A stretch of 11,623 nt of DNA from Thermoplasmata archaeon (GTDB lineage Archaea > Thermoplasmatota > Thermoplasmata > Lutacidiplasmatales > UBA184). A model generated the notes under the pieces. The model was given only the letters and a program-made list of their open reading frames with translations, made no database searches and had not been told where the DNA came from. Shown here one piece after another: positions 1-6,476 of the stretch. The stretch covers positions 1-11,623 of the forward strand of contig JASHSX010000098.1 in the NCBI GenBank assembly GCA_030040865.1, read 5' to 3'. The first letter of the stretch is position 1; every line of letters starts with the position of its first letter. Position numbers and translations under genes: made by a program.

Positions 1-1754
1 TCGGCGGCCGCGAGCGCGGGGGCGTCGTTGATCCCGTCGCCGACGAAGGCGACGTGCTTCCCGGACGCCCGGAGCTGCTCGAGCAGCTCGAGCTTCCCCG
101 CCGGTGTGAGGCCGGCGTGGAACTCCCGGATCCCGGCCTCGTGCGCGACGCGCTGCGCCGCGACCTCCTGGTCGCCGGTCGCCATGACGACCTCGACGCC
201 GTCGTGGCGCAGCGCGTCGACCGCGTCACGGACTCCCGGTGCGATCGGGTCGAGGAAACCGAGGAGGCCGATCCCCCGGTTCCCGCGGACGACGACGGAC
301 CACGCTTTCCCCTCGTGGGCGAGCCGCTCGGCGTCGGCCGCAAGCGGCCCCAGCTCGATCCCCTCCTCCCGCGCGGCCGGGCCGGCGAGGACCGCCACCG
401 GCCCCCCCGCATCGAGCCCCCGGACGCCGCGCCCGGGATCCGCGCGCACCCCGGTCACGGGTCGGAACGCGACCGAGCCCGCGCGCGCGGCCGCGACCAC
501 GGATCGGGCGAGCGGGTGCTCGGAGCCGCTCTCGATCCCGGCCGCGAGACCGAGCAGCTCCGAAGCGGAGACCCCCGGACCGGGGACGACGTCGGTGACC
601 GCCGGACGGCCGATCGTCAGCGTCCCGGTCTTGTCCGTGAGCACCGTGTCGATGCGGCTCGCGGCCTCGAGCGAGTCGCGGCCCCGGAACAGGATCCCGT
701 TCTCCGCGGCCCGGCCCGTCCCGACCACGAGCGCGGCCGGCGTCGCGAGCCCGAACGCGCACGGGCAGGCGGTGATCACGACCGAGACGAACACGAGGAG
801 CACCACCGTGAGCCCGACGCCCGCGAGCGCCCAGCCGATCGACGCCGCGACCGCGAGGAGGAGGACGGCGGGGACGAACAACGCGGCGATCCGGTCCGCG
901 AGCTGCTGGAGCGGCACGCGCCGCGTCTCCGCCTCCTCGACGAGCGCCGCGATCTGGGCGAGCGTCGTGTCGGCGCCGACCCGCGTCGCCTCGACCTCGA
1001 GGCGGCCTTCCCCGTTCACCGAGCCGGCGATCACGGGATCCCCCGGACCCTTCGGGGACGGGAGGCTCTCTCCCGTAAGGGCCGCCTCGTTCACCGACGA
1101 GCGGCCGTCGACGACGGTCCCGTCCGTCGGGAACCGGGCGCCCGGCCGGACCACGAGACGCGCCCCGACGTTCACGTCGGCGACCGGGACCTCGACCTCG
1201 CGGCCGTCCCGAAGGAGGAGGGCCGTCGCGGGCACGAGCTCCCCCAGGTGCCGCAGGGCCCCACGCGCCCGCTCCCGCGTGAAGTGCTCGAGATAGTTCC
1301 CGGTCAGGATCAACGTGACGATGAGCGCGGAGGCGTCGAAGTACGAGGCGGACGGGACGCGGCCCGGGGCGACCAGCGCCACGACGCTGTAGCCGTAAGC
1401 GACCGTCGTCCCCACGGCGATGAGGACGTCCATGTTCCAGTTGCGGTTGCGCGCGGCGTCGACGGTGCTGCGATAGAACGGGAGGCCGGGGTAGAACTGG
1501 ACGATCGAGGCGAGCGCGAAGGCGGCCCAGTCGGAGTCGGGGAAGCGCAGGAAGTACGTGATCGCGACCAGGACGATCGTCAGGCTCCAGGCGACCGCCA
1601 GCCGCTCGCGGAGCCGCGCGAGCGCCCGCTCGGGCTGGGCGAACTCGTGCAGGCACGTGGCCGAGCAGAAGTAGTACGTCCGGTTCTCGCGGGAGATCTT
1701 GAGCTCGGCCGTCCGCTCGTCGACGTACATCCCGCAGATCGGGTCCGTCGCCAC
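1..1754 (-). CDS. P1B-type heavy-metal (probably Cu) transporting ATPase with N-terminal YHS domain, 3' end outside window
   Basis: This is a membrane pump that uses ATP to move a soft metal ion, probably Cu(I), across the cytoplasmic membrane. The first 584 codons are present and the gene runs off the left edge. Residues 4-38 form a YHS domain (DPICGM, then YYFCSATC; Cys7, Cys30, Cys34) in place of the usual HMA domain. Four hydrophobic segments follow (about 53-69, 76-94, 108-129, 138-155), then the actuator motif TGES at 227-230. Two more membrane segments come next (about 289-310 and 313-345), the second with the metal-site motif CPC at 330-332 (CPCAFGLATP; CPCALGLATP is commoner). The phosphorylation motif DKTGTLT has Asp374, SEHP is at 411-414 and the hinge GDGINDAP at 572-579. 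The last two membrane helices, which help set metal specificity, lie outside, so copper is inferred from CPC. The GTG start is chosen for the strong GGGAGGA site 7 nt upstream. No frameshift was seen. Confidence 0.93.
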   Translation of the reverse strand, partial: MATDPICGMYVDERTAELKISRENRTYYFCSATCLHEFAQPERALARLRERLAVAWSLTIVLVAITYFLRFPDSDWAAFALASIVQFYPGLPFYRSTVDAARNRNWNMDVLIAVGTTVAYGYSVVALVAPGRVPSASYFDASALIVTLILTGNYLEHFTRERARGALRHLGELVPATALLLRDGREVEVPVADVNVGARLVVRPGARFPTDGTVVDGRSSVNEAALTGESLPSPKGPGDPVIAGSVNGEGRLEVEATRVGADTTLAQIAALVEEAETRRVPLQQLADRIAALFVPAVLLLAVAASIGWALAGVGLTVVLLVFVSVVITACPCAFGLATPAALVVGTGRAAENGILFRGRDSLEAASRIDTVLTDKTGTLTIGRPAVTDVVPGPGVSASELLGLAAGIESGSEHPLARSVVAAARAGSVAFRPVTGVRADPGRGVRGLDAGGPVAVLAGPAAREEGIELGPLAADAERLAHEGKAWSVVVRGNRGIGLLGFLDPIAPGVRDAVDALRHDGVEVVMATGDQEVAAQRVAHEAGIREFHAGLTPAGKLELLEQLRASGKHVAFVGDGINDAPALAAA

Positions 1755-1761
1755 GACGCGG

Positions 1762-1768
1762 TCCTCCC
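1762..1768 (-). promoter_or_regulatory. Ribosome-binding site of the metal ATPase gene
   Basis: The minus strand reads GGGAGGA, 7 nt before the GTG at 1754. It is the clearest Shine-Dalgarno sequence in the window. It decides the GTG start and places the YHS domain at the very N terminus. Confidence 0.7.
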
Positions 1769-1835
1769 GCGGTTCAGCCCGGCGCGGCGAGGGTCCGGGT
1801 CGGTCGGCGATCCGCCTCGCCCGGGCCGCGGTCGA

Positions 1836-1979
1836 TCAGGGCGATCGGTGGGAGGCGGCGTACTTCTTCTGGCACGGGACCGAACAGAAGTAGACCGTCT
1901 GCCCCTCGTACGATCCTTTCGCCGCTGCCCGCTCGGTGTCGACGGTCATGCCGCAGACCGGGTCCTTCGCCATCGCCAT
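1836..1979 (-). CDS. Small stand-alone YHS-domain protein (47 aa)
   Basis: This 47-residue protein is essentially one YHS domain (Pfam YHS type). It begins MAMAKDPVCGM and ends in TGA at 1836. Cys9, Cys32 and Cys36 (VYFCSVPC) match in spacing the cysteines of the YHS domain heading the neighbouring ATPase, so the two look like paralogues. YHS domains are found alone or fused to metal-transport and other redox proteins and are believed to bind metal; a role as a small copper chaperone or donor for the pump is inferred. It lies 81 bp upstream of the ATPase start and 38 bp after ridA, all on one strand. The first ATG (1979) is taken because a GGGGA sequence precedes it by 9 nt; the ATG at 1973 would give 45 residues. 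An overlapping 78-residue frame (1774-2010) is not the gene. Confidence 0.88.
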   Translation of the reverse strand: MAMAKDPVCGMTVDTERAAAKGSYEGQTVYFCSVPCQKKYAASHRSP

Positions 1980-2000
1980 GGGATCCGTTCCCCGACCGTA

Positions 2001-2010
2001 GTGCGCGCAC
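2001..2010. promoter_or_regulatory. Perfect 10-bp palindrome upstream of the YHS/ATPase pair, possible operator
   Basis: GTGCGCGCAC is a perfect palindrome lying in the 38-bp gap between ridA and the YHS gene. A modestly A/T-rich TAAGATAC (minus strand, 2013-2020) lies just before it and overlaps the ridA stop codon. If that were a weak TATA-like box, the palindrome would sit where a repressor could act. A 10-bp palindrome of G and C is easily found by chance at this base composition, so this is only a candidate. Confidence 0.2.
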
Positions 2011-2017
2011 GGGTATC

Positions 2018-2419
2018 TTACGCTACCGAGGCCACCGCGTCGATCTCGAGGAGGTACTCGGGTCGGAACAACCGGACGACCTGGACCGCCGTGCTCGTCG
2101 GCGGGCGCGTCCCGTCGACGAACCGGTCCCGGACCTCGCGGACCTCGGGAAGGTGCGCGGCGTCGGTGAGGTAGATCGTGATCTTGACGAGGTCCGAGAA
2201 CGTGGCCCCGCCGGCGGCGAGGGCGGCGCCGAGGTTCCGGAAGACCTGTTCCGCCTGGGCACGGACGTCGCCCGGACCGACGAGCGACCCCGCGGGGTCC
2301 ATCGCGACCTGTCCCGCGACGAAGAGGAGCTTCCCGCCCCGGACCTCGGCGACGTGGGAGTACCCCTTCGGCGGAGCGATCGTCGGCGGGTTGAAGAGGC
2401 GGACGCGGCCGTCGGACAT
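2018..2419 (-). CDS. RidA/YjgF/UK114-family protein, variant lacking the catalytic Arg
   Basis: The protein has 133 residues, the full usual length of the Rid family, which forms homotrimers in the cytosol. Typical members hydrolyse reactive enamine/imine intermediates made by PLP enzymes. Family marks are GKLLFVAGQVAMDPAG (29-44), the segment QAEQVFRNLGAAL (55-67), VKITIYLTD (78-86) and the C-terminal LLEIDAVA (123-130). In active RidA a conserved Arg sits in PARSCV; here the aligned stretch is PTSTAV, with Ser109 in its place. This puts the protein with Rid subgroups not expected to have enamine deaminase activity. It begins 70 bp after the hemH stop and could be transcribed with the hem operon or from its own weak promoter. 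No ribosome-binding site is visible before the ATG, so a leaderless message or read-through is possible. The family assignment is firm; the substrate and role are unknown. Confidence 0.9.
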   Translation of the reverse strand: MSDGRVRLFNPPTIAPPKGYSHVAEVRGGKLLFVAGQVAMDPAGSLVGPGDVRAQAEQVFRNLGAALAAGGATFSDLVKITIYLTDAAHLPEVREVRDRFVDGTRPPTSTAVQVVRLFRPEYLLEIDAVASVA

Positions 2420-2440
2420 GCCGCGAGGAGCGGGCGCGTC

Positions 2441-2449
2441 CCCTTAGGG
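2441..2449 (-). promoter_or_regulatory. Possible weak TATA-like element for ridA
   Basis: The only A/T-containing island in the 70-bp gap reads CCCTAAGGG on the minus strand. Its centre is about 26 nt before the ridA ATG. That spacing would suit an archaeal promoter making a leaderless message and would explain the missing ribosome-binding site. The match to a TATA box is poor, so this is tentative. Confidence 0.15.
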
Positions 2450-2452
2450 TTG

Positions 2453-2482
2453 CGGGCCGTCGCGGCCCCGGCGCTCGGCCCG
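2453..2482 (-). terminator. Hairpin downstream of hemH, possible transcript 3'-end structure
   Basis: Perfect 7-bp arms CGGGCCG and CGGCCCG flank a 16-nt loop, which itself can pair CGC with GCG. The structure begins 7 nt after the hemH stop codon. No T-run follows, so it is not a classic intrinsic terminator. It may stabilise the 3' end of the hem message or partly separate it from ridA. Confidence 0.25.
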
Positions 2483-2489
2483 GACCGGA

Positions 2490-3401
2490 CTAGGGGCCGA
2501 GGATCCGCCCGGCGAGCGCCTCCACGACGTCGTCGGCGTCGTTCGGCATCGGGACCCGGGCGTAGTCGATCCCGTGCGCCTCGGCGAACTCCTTCACGAC
2601 CACGTCGAGATCGTAGAGCACCTCCAGGTGGTCGAAGACGAACCCGAACGAGGCGACGAGCTGCCGGGCGGCGCCCTTCCGGTGCCAGTCGAGCATGACG
2701 TCCGTGAGGTCCGGGCCGAGCCACGGCTCGGTCGTGTTCCCCGCGCTCTGGTAGGCGAACGACCAGCGGTCGAGGGCCGCGGCGCGCGCGATCGCGCCGG
2801 ACGTCTCCGCGAGGATCTCGGGGTACGGGTCGCCCCGGTCGCGCATCCGCTTGGGGAGGCTGTGGGCGGAGAGCAGTACGGCGCGTTCGGGGTCGGCGGC
2901 GCGGGCGGCGCGGATCGCCCGGCTCCAGTAGCCGATCCAGTGGGGGTCCAGGTGCCAGTCGAGGCGCACGTCGACCTCGATCGGGGTCGGCGCCGCCCGG
3001 ATGCCCTCCGCCACCCCGTCGCGATACGGCTCGCTGATCCAGGTGGAGGCATACGGCGTGAGCGGGACGGCCGTCAAGTGCCGCACGCCGGTGCGGGCCG
3101 CGTCGGGGATGACGTCCTTCAGCGCGGGGGCCCCGTGCTTCACGCCGAGGAACACCCGGACCCCGGGCCAGTCGGCGGCGAGCCGCCGCTCGAGCTTCGC
3201 CCGCACGGACGCGATGATCCGGTTCTGCGGCGATCCGCCGATCCGGTCGTACCGGCGGACGTACTCCCGGACGGTCGCCTCGGAGGGGCGCTCCCCGTGG
3301 AGGACGTCGGCCAGGTACGCGGGAAGGTCCTGGGCCCCGTTGGGGCTCCCGTACGCCATCAAGAGGACCGCCCGGCCGTCGCGGGACGCTCTCTCGGTCA
3401 T
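2490..3401 (-). CDS. hemH: Ferrochelatase, coproporphyrin type (CpfC)
   Basis: It inserts Fe(II) into a porphyrin; in the coproporphyrin route the substrate is coproporphyrin III and the product coprohaem. The 303 residues match the compact cytosolic Bacillus enzyme in length. Recognisable blocks are LLMAYGSP (13-20), RRYDRIGGSPQN (49-60), LSAHSLP with catalytic His180, GDPYP (190-194), YQSAGNTTEPWLGP (217-230) and DHLEVLYD with catalytic Glu260. Tyr17 in MAYG corresponds to the Tyr that contacts the metal in Bacillus HemH and is typical of coproporphyrin ferrochelatases. There is no cysteine, so no [2Fe-2S] cluster of the actinobacterial or animal kind. The ATG overlaps the hemE TGA as ATGA, which supports this start and coupled translation. 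It is the last gene of the operon. Longer in-frame extension upstream runs antisense-like through hemE and is rejected. Confidence 0.96.
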   Translation of the reverse strand: MTERASRDGRAVLLMAYGSPNGAQDLPAYLADVLHGERPSEATVREYVRRYDRIGGSPQNRIIASVRAKLERRLAADWPGVRVFLGVKHGAPALKDVIPDAARTGVRHLTAVPLTPYASTWISEPYRDGVAEGIRAAPTPIEVDVRLDWHLDPHWIGYWSRAIRAARAADPERAVLLSAHSLPKRMRDRGDPYPEILAETSGAIARAAALDRWSFAYQSAGNTTEPWLGPDLTDVMLDWHRKGAARQLVASFGFVFDHLEVLYDLDVVVKEFAEAHGIDYARVPMPNDADDVVEALAGRILGP

Positions 3402-4438
3402 CGAGGGGTTCGACCTCGTCCGGCGTCGTGCACGAACTCGACGAGCTCGCGCACGCGCTCGGGATCGGTCTCGGGCAGCACACCGTGCCCCAGGTTGAAA
3501 ACGTGCGCGCGTCGGTCCGGGAGCTCCTCGAGCACGCGGGCGGCCTCCCGACGGACGGTCTCGCCCGGCGCCAGGAGGACGCCGGGGTCGAGATTCCCCT
3601 GCAGGGCGAGCCGGTCCCCCACCCGCCCGCGGACCCGCCCGAGCGGCTCCCTCCAATCGACCCCGAGCGCGTCGGCGCCGGTGCGGGCGAGGAGCTCGAC
3701 CAGGTGCGAGGAACCCGTCGAGAAGTAGATCGTCGGCCGGCCGAGCGGCCGGACGCCGTCGAAGATCGCCCGGATCGGCGCAAGGAGGTGGCGCTCGAAC
3801 ACCCCGGGCGAGACGGCGCCGACCCACGTGTCGAACAGCTGGAGCGCCGCCGCGCCGCTCTCGGCCTGGAGCGTGAGGTAGTCGACCGTCATCGTCGCGA
3901 GCCGTTCCAGGAGGCGGTCGAACGCAGCGGGGTCGGTGTAGAGGAGGCGCTTCGTCTCGAGGTACTCGCGCGAGGGGCCGCCCTCGATGAGATACGCCGC
4001 GAGCGTGAACGGCCCTCCCGCGAAGCCGATGATCGGCCGTTCCGACTCGAGCTCGAGGAACCGCTCGATCGCCTCCCCCACGAACGGTACCGACGACCGG
4101 GCGTCGAACTCCGTCAGGGAGTCGACGTCGGACCGGGACCGGATCGGACGGGCGACCACCGGTCCGCGGCCCGGGTCGATCGAGAACGGGACCCCCAGGC
4201 CCAGGAACGGGAGGGAGATGTCCGCGAACACCACCCCGGCATCGACGTCGTAGCGACGGACCGGCTCCAGCGTCACCTCCGCGGCGAGCGCGGGATCCCG
4301 GGCGATCTCGAGGAGGGAGTGGCGCTCCCGCAGCGCGCGATACCCGGGCAGGTGTCGGCCCGCCTGCCGCATCAGCCAGATGGGGGTCGTGTCGGTCTCC
4401 TCGCCCCGGAGGGCGCGGACGAGACGCTCCCGCCGCAT
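3398..4438 (-). CDS. hemE: Uroporphyrinogen III decarboxylase
   Basis: This cytosolic, cofactor-free enzyme removes the four acetate carboxyls of uroporphyrinogen III to give coproporphyrinogen III. At 346 residues it has the usual length. The N-terminal signature PIWLMRQAGRHLPGYR (19-34) carries the substrate-binding Arg24 and Arg28. Asp73 in FADISLP matches the catalytic Asp. The second signature GFAGGPFTLAAYLIEGG is at 138-154, and FNLGHGV near the C terminus (314-320) carries the conserved His318. The ATG shares one base with the hemL stop (TGATG), and its own stop overlaps the hemH start (ATGA), so translation is probably coupled on both sides. Together with HemQ and HemH it points to the route through coproporphyrin. 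No key residue is missing. Strong assignment. Confidence 0.97.
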   Translation of the reverse strand: MRRERLVRALRGEETDTTPIWLMRQAGRHLPGYRALRERHSLLEIARDPALAAEVTLEPVRRYDVDAGVVFADISLPFLGLGVPFSIDPGRGPVVARPIRSRSDVDSLTEFDARSSVPFVGEAIERFLELESERPIIGFAGGPFTLAAYLIEGGPSREYLETKRLLYTDPAAFDRLLERLATMTVDYLTLQAESGAAALQLFDTWVGAVSPGVFERHLLAPIRAIFDGVRPLGRPTIYFSTGSSHLVELLARTGADALGVDWREPLGRVRGRVGDRLALQGNLDPGVLLAPGETVRREAARVLEELPDRRAHVFNLGHGVLPETDPERVRELVEFVHDAGRGRTPR

Positions 4439-5745
4439 CAGCGTCCCCGGTGCGCGGCCCGGAACCCCGCCCGGAACGCCGGCTCCGCCCGGGCGAGCTC
4501 GCGCGGCCCGATCGCCGCGGACACGAAGATCGTCTCGAGGGCCGACGGTGGCAGGTAGACCCCGCCGTCGAGGGCGCCGTGGAAGAACCGGCGGTACCGC
4601 GAACGGTCGGTCGCGGCGGCGCCTCGGTCGTCGACGACCGGCCCGCGGGCGAAGAACGCCCCCACCATCGACCCCACGCGCTGGACCGCGAACGGCGCGA
4701 CGCGCTCTTCGCGCGCGAGCCTGTGGAGTCTCGCCTCGAGGTCCGCCCCCGACCGCTCCAGACGCCGGTACACCGCCGGCGTGAGCCGGCCGAGCATGGC
4801 GAGCCCTCCGGCCATCGCGAGCGGGTGACCCGATAACGTGCCGGCCTGGTAGACGGGGCCGAGCGGCGCCACGGTCTCCATCACCGCCTTTCGGCCGCCG
4901 TACGCGCCGATCGGCATCCCCCCGCCGACGACCTTCCCGAGCGTCACCAGGTCGGCCGAGAGTCCGAGCGATTCGTGGATCGTACCGCGGCGCAGCCGGA
5001 ACCCCGTGATCACCTCGTCCGCGATGACGAGCGCACCGGCCCGGTGGGCCGCGGTCGAGACGGACCGCAGGAACCCGGCGCGGGGCGGCACCACCCCCAT
5101 GTTCCCGGCGACCGGCTCGACGATCACCGCCGCGATCGTGTCCCCGTGCCGTTCGAACAGGGCAGCGACGCCCTCCGGATCGTTGTACGACGCGACCAGC
5201 GTCTCGCCGACGATCGCGGCGGGGACGCCCGCGGAATCGGGGATCGCGTGCGTGGCGACCCCGGAGCCGGCACGCGCGAGCAGTCCGTCGGAGTGCCCGT
5301 GGTACCCGCCGGCGAACTTCACGATCTTCGGCCGGCCCGTGTACCCCCGGGCGACCCGGACCGCGCTCATCACGGCCTCCGTGCCCGAGCTCACGAACCG
5401 CAGGCGCTCGAGCGCCGGGGCCGCCGACCGGATCCGCTCGGCGAGCTCGTGCTCGAGCGGCGACGGCGCGCCGAACGTGAGCCCGTGGAGAGCGGCGCGC
5501 CGGACCGCCGCGACGACCGGCGCCGGGGCGTTCCCGAGGAGGTTCGCGCCCCACGAACCGACGAGGTCGAGGTATCGTCGGCCGTCGACGTCCGTGAGGT
5601 ACGCGCCGCGGCCGCCGGCGAAGAAGACCGGGAACCCGCCCACCGCCCGGAACGATCGGACGGGGCTGTCGACGCCGCCGACGAGCACGCGGGAGGCGCG
5701 CCGTGCGAGGGCCCGCGAGCGTGGCCCCGGCGCCTTCCGGCTCAC
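4438..5745 (-). CDS. hemL: Glutamate-1-semialdehyde 2,1-aminomutase
   Basis: This PLP enzyme converts glutamate-1-semialdehyde, made by HemA, into 5-aminolevulinate, the second step of the C5 route. The 435 residues fit the family. Features in order are GGVDSPVRSF (23-32; the usual Asn is Asp26), VGSWGANLLGN (62-72), SSGTEAVMSAVRVAR (119-133), YHGHSDGL (148-155), the cofactor-binding Asp of IADEVITGFR (241-250), Lys271 in VTLGKVVGGGMPIGAYGG, which forms the Schiff base, and VYQAGTLSGHPLAMAGG (298-314). The GTG start at 5745 overlaps the hemQ TGA as GTGA and gives an N terminus matching the family. The frame stays open far upstream into hemQ, but that part does not resemble HemL. The gene is separated from its partner hemA by four other genes, with hemQ just before it. 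Confidence 0.97.
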   Translation of the reverse strand: MSRKAPGPRSRALARRASRVLVGGVDSPVRSFRAVGGFPVFFAGGRGAYLTDVDGRRYLDLVGSWGANLLGNAPAPVVAAVRRAALHGLTFGAPSPLEHELAERIRSAAPALERLRFVSSGTEAVMSAVRVARGYTGRPKIVKFAGGYHGHSDGLLARAGSGVATHAIPDSAGVPAAIVGETLVASYNDPEGVAALFERHGDTIAAVIVEPVAGNMGVVPPRAGFLRSVSTAAHRAGALVIADEVITGFRLRRGTIHESLGLSADLVTLGKVVGGGMPIGAYGGRKAVMETVAPLGPVYQAGTLSGHPLAMAGGLAMLGRLTPAVYRRLERSGADLEARLHRLAREERVAPFAVQRVGSMVGAFFARGPVVDDRGAAATDRSRYRRFFHGALDGGVYLPPSALETIFVSAAIGPRELARAEPAFRAGFRAAHRGR

Positions 5746-6476
5746 GGAAGCCCGTCCGCGAGATCCAGCATCCGGCGCGCCGACGCGAGGACGCAGGTGA
5801 AGATCGGCGTCTCGAGCGCCGTGAACCGGCTCGCCTCGGTCGGCCGAAGCTCGTGCACGAGGTCGGAGAACTCCGCGGGAGACTCGGTCTCGAACGCGAG
5901 GATGAACTCCATGTCGTCGAGGCCGAAGGAGTATCCGGTGTGGATCTGCACCCGGGGGAACTTGTGGCCGATGCGGAAGTGCTCGCCCATGATCCGCCGC
6001 CGCTCCTCGAACGGGAGACCGTACCACTCCCGCTTCTTCACGAACGGGTAGACGACGAGGTACGGAAGGTCGGACGGGCGGCGACGACCGTCGGACCCTT
6101 CCCCCCCGTGGGCGTGGTCGCCGAGGTACTCCGATCGCCGACCCAGGCCGAGGTAGGAGTACGGGGTGTCGAGGTAGCCCCCGAGGGGCGTCCCCAAGAG
6201 CCGCGCGTGGAGCTCCTGGATCGGGCCGAGCTCCGGCGCGATCGACCAGACCATCATCTCGGTGTCGGCCTTCAGGCCCGTGAGGGCGTAGCTTCGGACC
6301 ACCGCGCCGTCGGGCGGGTGCTCGAGCACCTCGGCGAACCGCGCCTTCCCCGCGTGTCGGTCCGCCTCGGGAAGACGACGCCACTCCGGGCGGAGGTGGA
6401 AGAAGGTGTACTTCACGAACTCCCGCGGACCGTCGTCCTCGGAGGTCCGGGCGTCGCCGGAGCCGGGGTCCGTCAC
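5742..6476 (-). CDS. hemQ: Coprohaem decarboxylase (HemQ/ChdC), chlorite-dismutase family
   Basis: HemQ oxidatively decarboxylates two propionates of coprohaem, in a peroxide-dependent reaction, to give protohaem: the last step of the coproporphyrin pathway. The 244 residues show YTFFHLRPEWRRLP (23-36), then YPFVK with Tyr143 and Lys147 (aligned with the catalytic Tyr and nearby Lys of HemQ), LPFEERRRIMGEH with His166 as the likely proximal haem ligand, and VQIHTGYSFGLDD (176-188). Gln177 falls at the position of the distal Gln of Listeria HemQ, where true chlorite dismutases have Arg, so chlorite dismutase is unlikely. A Gly/Asp/Arg-rich loop (about 121-136) is probably disordered. The GTG at 6476 is chosen because it overlaps the hemB stop as GTGA and has GGGAGGG just upstream; a GTG at 6494 would add six residues. 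The position between hemB and hemL supports the role. Confidence 0.94.
   Translation of the reverse strand: MTDPGSGDARTSEDDGPREFVKYTFFHLRPEWRRLPEADRHAGKARFAEVLEHPPDGAVVRSYALTGLKADTEMMVWSIAPELGPIQELHARLLGTPLGGYLDTPYSYLGLGRRSEYLGDHAHGGEGSDGRRRPSDLPYLVVYPFVKKREWYGLPFEERRRIMGEHFRIGHKFPRVQIHTGYSFGLDDMEFILAFETESPAEFSDLVHELRPTEASRFTALETPIFTCVLASARRMLDLADGLP

Noticed and set aside
226..1656. Minus-strand 476-codon open frame within the ATPase gene
   Set aside because: It is out of frame with the DKTGT, CPC and GDGINDAP motifs and is Arg/Gly/Pro-rich with no recognisable domain.
1806..1821. Small inverted repeat GGCGA/TCGCC between the YHS gene and the ATPase
   Set aside because: The 5-bp arms are too short to mean much at this GC content, and no T-run follows.
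1774..2010. Minus-strand 78-codon open frame over the YHS gene
   Set aside because: It is a different frame; the frame at 1836-1979 gives a clean YHS domain with correctly spaced cysteines.
54..2174. Very long plus-strand open frame (about 706 codons) opposite the ATPase, YHS and ridA genes
   Set aside because: The translation is low-complexity (Arg, Asp, Gly, Pro) with no domain, while the minus strand gives clear P-type ATPase, YHS and RidA proteins. At this GC content stops are rare in all frames.
3402..3827. Extension of the hemH frame upstream into hemE, a possible fusion
   Set aside because: The added residues have no similarity to ferrochelatase, and hemE is intact in another frame across the same bases.
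5746..6384. Extension of the hemL frame far upstream into hemQ
   Set aside because: The extra sequence is Arg/Gly/Pro-rich, overlaps hemQ entirely and does not resemble HemL. The GTG overlapping the hemQ stop gives the family's normal length.
5742..6476. Annotation as a true chlorite dismutase
   Set aside because: The haem-operon context and the Gln at the distal position point to HemQ/ChdC instead.
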